A stretch of 64,000 nt of DNA from Pseudopithomyces maydicus (lineage: Eukaryota > Ascomycota > Dothideomycetes > Pleosporales > Didymosphaeriaceae). Shown one piece after another: positions 23,001 to 33,824 of the stretch. The position numbers and the translations under genes were made by a program. Under the pieces are notes generated by a model. That model searched no databases, was not told the origin of the DNA, and saw only the letters and a list, made by a program, of their open reading frames with translations. Each line of letters starts with the position of its first letter. The stretch's first letter is position 1. Location of the stretch: the NCBI GenBank assembly GCA_026873275.1, contig JANTUC010000011.1, positions 372,001 through 436,000 on the forward strand. The letters are read 5' to 3'.

Positions 23001-25126
23001 GGATAGCCTCATTGCCCCGCTTCGAGATGAATTCACCCAAAACTCTCTTGTCAACGCGGCCTGTGCTCTGCAAGATCCGAACGATGCTCTTAGGGTCGTC
23101 AGGGTTCTCAATTATCCCCTGAGATGCTAAGAAAGCAATTCCGCCTTTAGGGTTCTCATTGAATTTGGTTGCACCTCTTATGATGATGTTCTTTCTTGAT
23201 CGCCGTTCACGAAGCTCCTCCGCACTTGGGTAACCCTCAGTTGATGGCTCATCGTCTAACCTGTCCGCAATCGACTGGACGTATCCAAGAAGGGCATCTA
23301 GACAAAGCGGTGGTACATTTACTGTACTCCAGGTTGCCGAATCAGGGAAGGCGTTGCGCGAGAGAAGGCCAATAATATCCAGACACAGATCCATTCGGTC
23401 AGTTTCACAATCGTAGCTGATGAATAGCTCGGCCATGAATGATGGTATGCGAACAAGTGCACCTAGATTCTCAACCATTGCCTCTCGAGCATCCGGCTTT
23501 CGAGCCCCTCCTTCCAATCCAAGTTTTTGCCGATCCTTCACAGGTACTGGTGTTGATCGGCCGCTTGTGGCATTCTGCGGAGGAACAGGCTTGATGAGAG
23601 TCGGTGCTTGCGGCACGCCTTCGTACAGCGATGGATCAATGCCTGGTTCAAGTGGTATCTCCACACGCGGGAAAAGGCATGCGACAAGATATGATAGGTA
23701 GAGCTCCTGCTGTAGTTTAAGAACGTTTCTGCAAGTCGCAAGCAATGTACCGGCCACGCGTAGGGATTCATTCAGGATGGCCATGTTCTCAGCTCGAACA
23801 AGTTGGAAAAGATGCCGGCAGAGTGTGTCCTTTGCAAGTGTGGCGAGACTAGGGTGGCTGGCAATGGATGGACCAGCAACTTCAAGCGCGACATCAACGA
23901 TACGTAAAGCCATGACACGCATAGTGTCCGTGTGCTGTCGGTCGTGAGGATCTAGAAGGTCGACTAAAACTCTAAAAAGCTCACGGATCGAAGGCAGTGA
24001 ATATGGTTTGATATCCACCGGTGTTTGATCCGGCTCTGCAGTCGCTGGGAGATCCAATGTGCTTCCACCTGGATTGGGCGCATTGCTATCCGTATCGCCT
24101 TCGCCCTTTTCTGAACTGCTCGGCTGTTGTGGTTCCTCAACCTTAGTAGGTGCTCCATCGGTCTCGCCGTTGGTGGTAGGATCCATTTTGAGGCCGTCAG
24201 ACTTTTCCTCGCTGTCTAGCTCTTCATCGAGCTTTTGGAGCTCTTCCGGGGAATCTATCTCCAGTGTTTTCAGTCTCTTAAATATGACCTGGCACATGGA
24301 CACCATGGCAATCTCTGCGGAGCGTCGTATCAACTCAGACAGCCTTGACTGGCAGCACATGCTAAGCCCGGTCTCCATCATCTCGCATATGCTCTCGTCT
24401 CCTAGCACTTCGCCTGCCTGACCAGAGACCATGCTCTCCATGAGCTTCAAAATCCTCAGAAGGACGATCTCGTCGGCTGGGGAATCACTAGCTTCGAATC
24501 TGCAGTGTGTGATAGCAGAGGAGAGCTGCTGCATAGCCTCTGGAAGACGCGGCGATTCGCGGCCTATGATATTGTACGACAGAAACTTGGTAATGGCAAT
24601 GAGCGCGAGACTGGTGATGGGTGCGGATGTCGACGAGGAACGGATGACCTGGAGGAACGGATGGAGCATCGAAGGAGTGTCGAATGTCTTGATATCTGGA
24701 AGGGTATCAGCTTGCTTCGATGCGCAATTGAGTCCAAGCACATACCTTTGCAGCCCTTCAGCTCGTTCCTCAGACGCGCAAAGGCGGACATGAGGGGGTT
24801 ATCCTGCATGCTCTTTCCTTTCTTCCCACGTAGGCCCCATCGACTGGGTACAGCCTCCTCCTGTTGGCCAGTCCCGCCAACAATGCCCTGTCCAGCGCGG
24901 TCTCTCTTCTGAATCGCCGGTGTTTTGTTTGAGGAGCCCCCAGTATAGCAGCGACAGATGAGTGGGCCCATCGCGCATGCTTGCGCATGGCAGACGTGAC
25001 TGTGATGCATTCTGTGACCACGAGCGCTACCGGATTGACCGCAACGGGAATGCGCCGCGGTTCGGCAAGGGTGACAGCATCCTGCAGGGATTCGTGCAGC
25101 GAGCTGTCTGATCCGTCGCTCGACAT
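20091..25126 (-). CDS. GEA2: Golgi Arf guanine-nucleotide exchange factor (Gea1/2, GBF1 type)
   Basis: This is a Sec7-domain activator of Arf1 that drives COPI vesicle formation. About 1,582 residues. The N-terminal DCB region begins IPVAVNPVALVVTECITVTSAMRKHARW. The Sec7 domain (roughly residues 650-840) starts NENPKGGIAFLASQGII, contains the catalytic glutamate loop FRLPGES and ends in NTDQHNPQVK; HDS repeats follow to an acidic/Ala tail. A Sec7 domain this far from the N-terminus, with these HDS blocks, fits the Gea/GBF group. Exons are 25126-24746, 24695-22153, 22102-21464, 21418-21030, 20981-20875, 20825-20443 and 20396-20091. Exon 1 changes frame at the C5 run 24937-24941: one extra base restores AILGGSSNKTPAIQ and makes every later phase agree. 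Confidence 0.95.
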
Positions 25127-25966
25127 GCTGAGAAGAGGGTTTGTAGTGGGAGGAAGATGCGCCAACGGGGTAGCGAGTTCGTTGGGTGAGGTCTGGAGGG
25201 GACGAAGGTCGCGACTATGCGGCCAGGTCAGCAAAGTTGAGAAAGGAACTTCATGCTCTCAAGAGAAAGTTGCCTGCAGAAACAGCATTTAAGAATATCG
25301 CGAGGAATCAGTGACCGTGTCCTCATCAGTAGGCACCAAAGAAAAGCCAGGCATCGACTGTTGGGGAAGATACATTGGACCATGGGACGTGAATGCCAAG
25401 CGGCCAGGGTGTCTTCGTCGGACCTCCGCAACCACCGCTACGCGAAGGCTCATGGTCCCGTTGGGATGGCAGCACGTCATTTTCTCACATGGAAATATCA
25501 CCGCGCAGCAACGTGTATGTAGGTTTGATGGTTTGATAGTGTTACAATGCAGCGCTCTCTTCCTGAATCGAGCACGCTCGAAACGCCGCTCCCTCATGCA
25601 AAGGTCTAATATACTCGGATATACACAAGCCTTCCCAAATCAGACAAATCGCTGGCCCCTCCGTGCGCCCACACGTAAAGCCAAAAACAAAATTCGAAGA
25701 GAAGAACATCGAGACATGTGCAAGGAGACGAGCTCGTGCAGTCGCTGAAAGCCGAGGCCCCGACAATTGTGATTGAAAATTTCCCATGTGCAGCGGTCGT
25801 CATGGTGGTAATTAAAAGGGTAAAGATGGGGACAGAATCAGAGTCCTGGCATCGTTTTCGTCAAAGTCGTCGCGGAGCAGTCGCATCAACTGACTACGCT
25901 GCCTCGGGATGTTCTGGCCTGCATCTGATGTCAACACAAGCTTTCATGGACGATGAAAGGGCATCC
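25127..25966. other. Arf-GEF upstream region
   Basis: This contains the Gea promoter and the 3' flank of the mannosyltransferase gene. Only short, unconvincing frames are present. Confidence 0.6.
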
Positions 25967-27739
25967 TTACTGCTTCGGTTCCTGCTTCTCCTTCTCATCA
26001 ACGCCCCAAGCCTCGTGTATTTCCTCTCTCTTCTCGCTGTCCTTCTTCTCCGCCTCTCCTTCCTTTTTGTCGGCCTCTTTGGGCTTTGTATCTGCGGGCG
26101 TTGAGTCCCCCTCTTTCACCTTTTCTTTCGCCTGCTTCTCTGCCTCTTGCTTCTTCTTCTCCTCTTCTGATGCCTCATTCTTCGCCTTTTGGACAAGATC
26201 TTGAACTGTCGCTTTCTCCTTCTCCCAGTCCTTGGATGGAGAATCGAATTGCTTCTTGATCTTGTCTTCCTTCTGCTTCTTAGCCTCTTCTTCAGCTTCC
26301 TTCTTCTTGCGCTCCTTCTCCATTTCTTCCATGTGGCGGATATCGTCAACGCTAGGCTCGTACAAATGCCAGATGGTGTAGTGAGGAAGACCGACAACGG
26401 AGAATTTCATACGCTTGGCCATCTGGTACATTGTTAGTGGTCTGCGAAATCGATTGCACTAGTGTAACTCACCTTGCCAAAACCTTCCGTCTCGGCATGC
26501 TTTTCGAAACTGAATGCAGGGAAGTGCACACCCTGGCGGAAGACCTTCGCCTTCGCTAGAATACTGACACCACCGACACCGTCGATCTCCATTTCCATGT
26601 CGGGATCACCGTACGGATCGCGGAGGTAGGCCAAATGTGGCCGCCATGTGGCATATTCTGCGTAACCTTCGACAATGACGGCGTCCTCGTCAAGAGTATC
26701 TGCCAATGCAAGCGCCGTCTCCGATTCCTGCCAGGAGTTCAGGTCATAAGGCTGTTCTCCACCTAGCCAATCGGGAAGTGGTCGCCAAACGTCTGCAGGG
26801 TATTGTTAGCAATAGTTAAGATCTGTGGCACGGGATGTCCCACTTGGTACAATGACATCCTTGTTATGGCGCATGAGATCTTCTAGGATGGTGAACGGAG
26901 CCGTCTCAACATCGACGTCTCTCCAGTAGACCCAGCTGTGTGTTGGACGAAGCGCAGCGCTTAAAAGCCAATTACGGGCTTGAGCCATCGACTTACGTCG
27001 TCCGGCTTGGGCCGCAAAACCGTGACGACTCTCGACATCCTGGTTGACCTTCTGTCCGAAGTCCTTCTGGAGGATTGAGATCTCGCCAAAAGTGTTCTTA
27101 GGCTCCGGGTCTGCCTGTAGCTCCTCCAACTTTGAGTTCAAAAGTTCGAGGGTGTTGTCCTTGGAGTCTCCGACCAAGAAGGCGAGATCAATCAAGTTAT
27201 GCGGGTACGTGAGATTCTTCAGATGGCTGAAGAACATGGGCAGATGCGGTGAGGCGTCTCGAAGCGGAGCACAAAGCAATATGCGTTCTTCCCTCTCCCA
27301 TCCCCTAGCCGTGCCTTGCACGTTGCTGAGATCATAATATCGTACCGTCTCTAGCTTTGCGTCGTCGCCGGAGGCGAGGTAGCTGAGGGGACCGGAGCCC
27401 AGATTCGGTCGCAGGTCGGGGAAGAAGAAGAATAGGCCTGTCAGGAAGATAGATCCTATCAATAGCAGGCGCTGGATCAGCTGTCGCCGCCGCCTCAGGG
27501 CAGGCTGCGATCTAGGCTGAAATCTGCAATGGCAATGGAAATTAGCATCGTGCTCCCACGACAGACGATCGCTCAAAAGAGCGGACAGAGGCAGCTGTAG
27601 CGATGCGGGCATGACAGCGGCGGACGTACTTGTGTGGTTGAATGGAGAATGTACCGCCCCCACCAGTGGAAGGGTATGCGGCATGCCCGTTGGAAAAGGC
27701 ATGGCGATGCATCTTCGAGTTATCATGTAAGGGAAGCAT
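25967..27739 (-). CDS. ANP1: GT62 mannan polymerase subunit (Anp1 type)
   Basis: This is a Golgi type-II membrane mannosyltransferase that extends the alpha-1,6 mannan backbone with Mnn9/Van1 partners. The spliced protein has 521 residues: a short cytosolic N-terminus (MLPLHDNSKMHRH), a membrane anchor (LLLIGSIFLTGLFFFF), then the Anp1/Mnn9/Van1 catalytic domain with RILLCAPLRDASPHLPMFF, QKVNQDVESRHGFAAQAGRR and the acidic WVYWRDVDVETAP (DxD-like) motif. The C-terminal 130 residues are a charged Lys/Glu coiled coil. YYDLSNVQGTARGWE near the anchor points to the Anp1 branch. Exons are 27739-27630, 27523-26844, 26792-26473 and 26422-25967. The start at 27739 was chosen because that short first exon encodes the cytosolic tail and splices in frame to FQPRSQPALRRRR. 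Confidence 0.93.
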
Positions 27740-29204
27740 CCAGGAGTGAGTCTGCGAAGTCAGATCGCGCTGGCGTCTCCCTTTGAGCACCCCCGGTCAC
27801 GTCAAGCCGCGAGTTTCGCCGAGCGCAGCGCAGTCAAGGGCGCAGCAAGGCCGGGCACACCTCGTCGGACAGGTGTGCGATGCGAATTGATGCCGCGGCG
27901 GCAGCGGAGCAGTACGGAGGAAGGTTGGAGAGTTGCGATGACCCTTGAGGGCGTTGTGGTACAGAGGTTCGGAATACTTGGCTCCTGGTTTATTTCGCTA
28001 AGCTGGAGGAGGCCACCGTTGTCCTAGACATGCCCCGATATCCCTGGCAGCGCGAACCCGAAATGGTGATGTGCAGTGCGGCGTGGGCGGACAAAGGAAA
28101 GGGAGGACGTGAGAGGCTGACGGGCGTCCTCAGCAGTTGCAGACGGCTCCTTTAGGAAGATGCGCAGATGCGTAGCGGAAGTTTGGAGATGCAGCTTGGG
28201 GCTGTGCCAAGCGGCTAGTCGATGTTTCAGCAGCGCTGTTGAACCTCGAGGTTTGGGAATAAATCACCGCGCGAATGTCATTACTTCTACGGGACTGGTA
28301 TCCAGTGCAATCTCGCCTGCTGCCCTGCTCACTGCTACGCATGCCCGGGAACAACGAGCTAAGCTGCACTGTTGGCCGCCGTGTTGAAGAGTGACGCGCG
28401 GCAGGTGGGTCATTCACGCGAGACTGGGGGACAATACGCGAAACCAAATATTACGTCTATGACGATTATGCGACTACCAGTAACTGTGTCCTTTTTATAC
28501 TTTGAGTGTTTCCGATTGATAGACTAAGCCCACCGCAACTATATAACTTCCAACGACCCCAGAACCCGTATCTCGGGGTCAGCACACAATGCACAACACC
28601 GAGGGGTCAGATGAGATCATGTTCACAAATCTAGCCAGCTGTCAGCAGACACTCGCGGACAGGCCGTAATAAATAAATGCGTGGAAGCCTTGAGCTCAGA
28701 AAGCCGTTTTAGTCATGCTCCTCCACTGGCCTCCAATCGCGACAGCCCAAGACGGACTGCCGCAACCTTCAGCTCGACAACCACAATAACACACGTTTGC
28801 ACGCGCAACTCCACAACTCATCCTCCCAAGCCGAGGCCGGTAGAGTGTGGGAGGGTGGCCCAGCATTGGATGTCATTGAATGGATAGACTAGGTTTTCAT
28901 CATGGCGAGGAAGACAGAAATAGAGGTACGTACCAGGTCAGAAGTACTGGTATGGCGCAGAGACAGACACTGTATATTGCATGTGTAATGGATCTGATGA
29001 AGCTACACTGGACAAGTCTCGTCGTGTTGGCCCATGATATACCATATCAACAATGGAAAACAGGGCTGAGCACTTCCATCCCGAAGTCTCATGCTCTATA
29101 CCAAACACCTCACCGGGTTCCTATTGCCGCTACGTAGGTTCTCTGTGTTCATGTCAGCGAGTGTTACATGACAGAGATGAACAAGCAAATAACAAGATTT
29201 TGCG
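27740..29204. other. 1.5-kb gene-poor upstream region
   Basis: Promoter region of the mannosyltransferase gene and beyond. A tiny plus frame at 28901 (MARKTEIE followed by a GTACGT) looks like a first exon, but I find no matching downstream exon. No gene is supported. Confidence 0.5.
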
Positions 29205-29433
29205 TCAATCAGACAAAGGTAAGCTGGTATAGAATGTCTTCAAGAGGTTCAGTAGCAGAACTGAAAAGAAATACACACATCATGAAACGCGATTTTAGGC
29301 AGGTAGAAATGAACTTACAGTTTTGAACATGGTCGTGCCAGCCATCCGGCTGATAAATTAGTAACGAGGAAAAACTTCCGATCTTATTCGGAGCGAGCGC
29401 ATCGTGATGCCCCTCGTGTGATCCCATGCTCAC
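29205..29433 (-). CDS. Possible tiny two-exon gene
   Basis: ATG 29433 opens MSMGSHEGHHDALAPNKIG and YQPDGWHDHVQN. An intron at 29318-29261 with GTAAGT donor and TTTTCAG acceptor then joins to a hydrophobic end (LLLNLLKTFYTSLPLSD), giving 56 residues in frame. The splice signals are good, but no family is recognised and such models arise by chance. Codons 1-38 have no obvious compositional bias. I include it as a weak candidate only; it could also be a non-coding spliced transcript. Confidence 0.22.
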
Positions 29434-29968
29434 CCGGACCTAAGTCAACGGGAGTTGTTGTACGTATAGTCTATCCGAAATGTGACCAGATCGGAGCGCG
29501 CCTTTTCAAAGCAACATCGAGATCCCCAAGGTAGACATTGCAAAGCTTGTGCGAAGGTCGCGCTTAGGGATTCGTGTTGAGAACGGAGTCATCTAGACAT
29601 TGAGCAGAAGCTTGCAGCCATCAAGTCGATGTCGCAATGCAGAGACTTCTAATTCAGGTCAGCGTGGTTCGCGTGCAAAAATAAGAGCAGCGTGCTGAGA
29701 GAACGAGGATCAGATGGTGGTGCATGTTCGGGATCATTATAGTTCACCAGAACATAGGAAAATATCAATCATGGAAGGGGAGTGGTACGAGAAAAGTAAA
29801 AACTTACCCTGCGCGTGAGGTGAGGTTGGGAAGTTGCAGGTGGAGCGAACGAGAAAAATATCCGTCGCGAAATCTTGGCGTGGATTACGTCAGCGAGCAT
29901 TTCTCCACCACGCCAATCCAATCCAGAGAGACCCCAGCACGGCACGCTGAAGTCAAACAACAACAGAC
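29434..29968. other. Upstream region of MTR3
   Basis: No gene is seen. It should hold the Mtr3 promoter and, if the 56-codon minus gene is real, that promoter too. Confidence 0.55.
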
Positions 29969-31050
29969 ATGGCAGCACTTGCAGATAGAAGAAGGATCAA
30001 TGCCCCCAGTGGCGGAACATCAGCGCCGGTATTTGCGAAGACAGTGAAAGAATCCGGCTACCTCGAATCGCTGCGACCAAGGCGAACGAGAGGACCGAAT
30101 GAGTTGCGCAAGACTTGTGAGTACTGCAATTTGAGCCGAAGATCACAAAGCTACACTAGCCCATTCGTTTGAAAGCTTCTCTAATCATACGGGTGTTCTC
30201 GCGTACACACGATCCTCGTCGTTCACATCATGCTAATAAATACTCAACAGTCCTTCAAACCGGCATTGTTCCTTCAGCGTCAGGTTCCGCATACCTTGAA
30301 GTACCCGCCTCGCCCTCAACCTCAAAATCTACCCTTATTCCGCCTACATCGAGTTTGAAGATTGCCGCATCAATCCAAGGACCTAAACCCTTACCCCGCA
30401 GTGCGCCTTTCTCGCCCACACTCGTACTCACGACCACTGTCAAGTTTGCACCATTTGCGACTAGACACCGGAGAGGCTATATTCGCGACTCTGCAGAGCG
30501 CGATCTTGGTGTGCATCTAGAGACAGCACTACGAGGAGTGATCATCGGCGAACGTTGGCCCAAGAGCGGGGTCGAGGTTGTTATCACAGTACTTGAAGGT
30601 GACGAAGACGCATGGTGGGGCGACAGTGGGACTGAAAGCGGAAATGGCAGCGGTTTAGGCCTGCTTAATGTACTTGCGGGGTGCATCACAGTTGCAAGCG
30701 CTGCCATCATGGACGCAGGCATCGATTGTGTGGACATGGTCACTGGAGGAGTCGCGGCCATGACAAGAGATGGCAAGCAAAAGATACTCGATCCTTGCCC
30801 AGCGGAGCATCAGGATATAGTTGCTGCTTGCGCTGTTGGGTACCTAGCGTCCAGGGACGAGATCACAGAGATCTGGCTCAAGGGTGATGTCGGCGCAGAC
30901 CCCGATGAGCTCATCGAGAGTGCAACTCATGCTGCCATCGGCGGTGTGAGCGTGTTGAAAGAGGTACTGCTCGAGAACATGGAAGCAAGGATTAAGGCTA
31001 CGAGCGAAGGAACAAAAAGGAAGCATGCGGATGTCGAAATGACCGGCTGA
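29969..31050 (+). CDS. MTR3: Exosome core subunit Mtr3 (RNase PH-like)
   Basis: This is a subunit of the six-member ring of the RNA exosome, structural rather than catalytic. The spliced 315-residue protein starts with MAALADRRRINAPSGGTSAP and YLESLRPRRTRGPNELRKT, the usual Mtr3 opening (R-X-D/N-G-R-X-X-E-like region). The RNase PH fold follows: FLQTGIVPSASGSAYLE, AERDLGVHLETALRGVI, VVITVLEGD, LLNVLAGCITVASAAIMDAGID, and MVTGGVAAM. A short Gly/Ser-rich insertion (WWGDSGTESGNGSG) sits between strands. Exons are 29969-30116 and 30251-31050 (intron 134 bp, phase 1). It ends in a basic KRKHADVEMTG tail. Assignment to Mtr3 rather than another RNase PH-like subunit is by overall pattern. Confidence 0.85.
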
Positions 31051-31543
31051 GGGGACCGACATGGTGGCATACGTACGGGACCTGAATGAGGTGGGCCACA
31101 TGGATTTCTTCTGCATAGCGACGGCGTTAATATACCAAAATCAATTGGGACTGAATGTCATCCGGTCGCATATTACAGCGAAGATAACGAGCACATCAAG
31201 ATGCTGTATCTTTAGCACTTGTTGCACGAGCAATTCACCTAAGACCCATATGCGCTCCTCGTGTGATCCAATCAGCAAAAAACATAAACACGACGTTCTC
31301 TCACTTCTCTTTCATTCCAAGGCGTTTGCCAGCTCAGTTGTTTAAGAATTTCTCGGCGTGCGTGATCGCTCCTTCCTCACTACACATCTACTCGCGTGCC
31401 TTACAAACGCATTTAGCGACACGCTGTGTTTGCACCACAAGGCAGCCATTCAAGCTTGTCTACCGTCCAGATACTCCCTTCTCTAAACTTTCCTTAACAG
31501 TTGTAGTCGTCAGGCCAAACCTTGCACCACCTAAGTAGCCACG
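31051..31543. other. Intergenic, MTR3 to Arb1-like
   Basis: This holds the MTR3 3' UTR and the promoter of the next gene. No gene or notable repeat is seen. Confidence 0.65.
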
Positions 31544-33489
31544 ATGGCAACTGCCACTGAACCGCTTGTCGACCAAGAGGATCCCCAAAAGGATCCCCAC
31601 GATGGACCAGAGATCCGCCGGCAGGTAAGTCACTGCGGCTCCTAACGAGAGCGAGCATCAAATCCCTGACAACGATCCAGGTAGAATACTATTTCTCCGA
31701 TGAGAACCTAGCTACCGACCGTTACTTACTCCAATGCTGCGGAGGACGCCAAAACCTTCCCGTCTCCATCTCGCGCATCTGCGGCTTCAAGAAAATGCGC
31801 CGGTTCAAGAAGAAAGAAGTTGTGCAAGCCCTCCGCAAGTCTACGACCCTCACCGTCACCGAAGACGGGAAGCAAGTCAGCCGTAAACTTGCTTTCCTAG
31901 GCCTTTGCGTAACCGACGAGAAATACTATGCAACCGAAGAGGAATTCTATGCAAATAGTGGAATTCGGTATGATCCGCAGGTGGTGCTGCCTGTGCCTCT
32001 TTTGCCACAGACGAAGAAGCAGTACCCGCCGGGTATGAGTAAGAACATGATGAAGCCGACTGGATTTGAGAATTCATATGTGGGTTCTGCTTTAACTGCA
32101 TTTGTATTTGAAGTTGAAATAGCTCATAGGTTGCGAATGTAGGTCGAGCCACCAATTACGCCTGACGAAGCCAAAGTAGAGGACGCTCTGTATGATCCGG
32201 ACAAGGCTTTCGTGGAGCGCATCGAGATTGCTATCCAGCGCTTCAAGAAGACGCGCCGCATGCACGAGAAGTACTCTCATGTCTTCAACAAATGGATGCA
32301 TTTCGGTGGTGTGGAGAGCGGCCCTCGCATGTTCGGAGGTTTGTCGCGTCACGACATGGCTGGTATGGATGCCGAAGAAGTTGCGCGGGCGACGGCTTCT
32401 CACCATGTTCCATGGGATCGGAATGACCCTAAGAACTGGATTGTGGACTTTGTCGGCGTTGGAGAGTCATTCTTGTAATCTCATTCTGGCCCTCTCCTGC
32501 TATCAGAGTTAAAATACTAACAGTGACAGGTCAACCTATTTCGCCATCCTAAACAGCCACAACACGGAGCTAGTTAAGTCCGGCTGCCAGGTCCTGAGGT
32601 CATTCTATAACTATCTCCTCTACCATAGCGTCTGCCCCGAATACCGCGACGACCTAGCACAAGCCCTCAAGCTCTGTGACAAAGCCGAAACCGAGCTCCC
32701 CAAGACCTACGCCGCCGGTCTAGCTCTCCCTGGCGATTTCAATACTGCCGCTAGCACCCTCTTCGGTGGTTCTAACGCGGGCCTGTACACCGGTGACAAA
32801 GAGTGGGCTATCAAGTGCAAGCAGGAGGGAGTGGACCTCCAGGAGATGGGCGTCACGGATTCGCACGCTCGGCTCACGTTCGCAGCGGGCATCACGGTCA
32901 TGGGCACGGACGAGCAGCAAGTCATGATGGACTCGAAAACCGTCAAAGTCATTGAGGATGTGTCTCTGAGTCTAGAAGTCACATCCATCGCTCCCCTACC
33001 GAGATCACCCGCTGGATGTTCGACCAGCGGAACGACTTCACGCCGCGTAGATTCCATCTCAAACCTCTCGGTACGCTGGTCTGCCGCTCGTGGCGCGAAG
33101 ACGACTACTCCGAGTACGATCTGCCCAAGGACAAATATCCCAACGGTCGCCCTGCTGATGCGGAGGTCGGCAAGGAATACGAGTTCTGGATTGAGGAGGA
33201 CGTGCTGAAGGAGTGCTTTGTTGGGATGAAGCTTCAGGCGCGGGTCCTGGTGTTGGAGGGCGGTGTCAATATCTTGGATGACGTGGCCATGGTCATGTGC
33301 AGCTTCTACAAGTGCTTGCCGAACGAGCTGCTGTTGTCGTACCACCCGAAACAGGTCAATGTCAAGGAGAGGAAAGTGGGCGAAGATTCGGAGGAGGAGC
33401 TTGTAGGAAAGAACGGCGAGGGAGAGGGCAAGATGACGGAGGACGCGTCGATGCTTAAGGAGTGGGTCGAGGTTGGAAACCCTGAGTAG
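31544..33489 (+). CDS. La-motif/Arb1 domain protein (Argonaute siRNA chaperone subunit-like)
   Basis: The N-terminus (about residues 24-110) is a La-type winged helix: PEIRRQVEYYFSDENLATDRYLL, LPVSISRICGFKKMRRF and VVQALRKSTTL. The rest resembles Arb1, the subunit of the fission-yeast ARC complex that loads siRNA onto Argonaute: ERIEIAIQRFKKTRRMHEKY, FNKWMHFGGVESGPRMFGG, FYNYLLYHSVCPEYRDDL, FHLKPLGTLVCRSW and YEFWIEEDVLKECFVGMKL. Exons are 31544-31624, 31681-32079, 32143-32474 and 32530-33489; the third intron has a perfect TACTAAC branch. Exon 4 shifts frame near the C4 run 32993-32996; one extra base gives PTEITRWMFDQRND and a 590-residue protein. It suggests a role in RNA silencing or heterochromatin. 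Confidence 0.82.
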
Positions 33490-33824
33490 TGGCACTCTCT
33501 AGCGATGGCGGGTATCCGTGTATTTGCCTGCAGAACTACCACGTTTGATCTGGCATTGCCTGATCCAAGATGGCACAATGTCTAGGACAATGGAAACACG
33601 TTTTCCTTATTTGACCTTGCACCAACACCTTCGTCTAATTCACCTTGCCCTTTTGTTGCACCGGATGACATCAAATCCGATTCCAGCATAGAACGTTTCA
33701 GCATCATAATTTTAGCTTCTGCGCGATTCCCAGGAAAATATTACTTGTGCAAATCACGATGCAAATATGTTACACCATCTCGCAGAAAAAAACCATGGTA
33801 TCATTATAAAATCTATAAACCCAA
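33490..33824. other. Convergent 3' intergenic region
   Basis: This is 3' space between the La/Arb1 gene and NOP53. Nothing notable is visible. Confidence 0.7.

Noticed and set aside
28901..28924. MARKTEIE followed by GTACGT, resembling a first exon
   Set aside because: No acceptor and downstream exon could be found in a compatible frame, so the resemblance is probably chance.
32905..33015. An intron to explain the Arb1-like frame change
   Set aside because: Every GT-AG pair that fits the phases is under 40 bp or loses conserved sequence.
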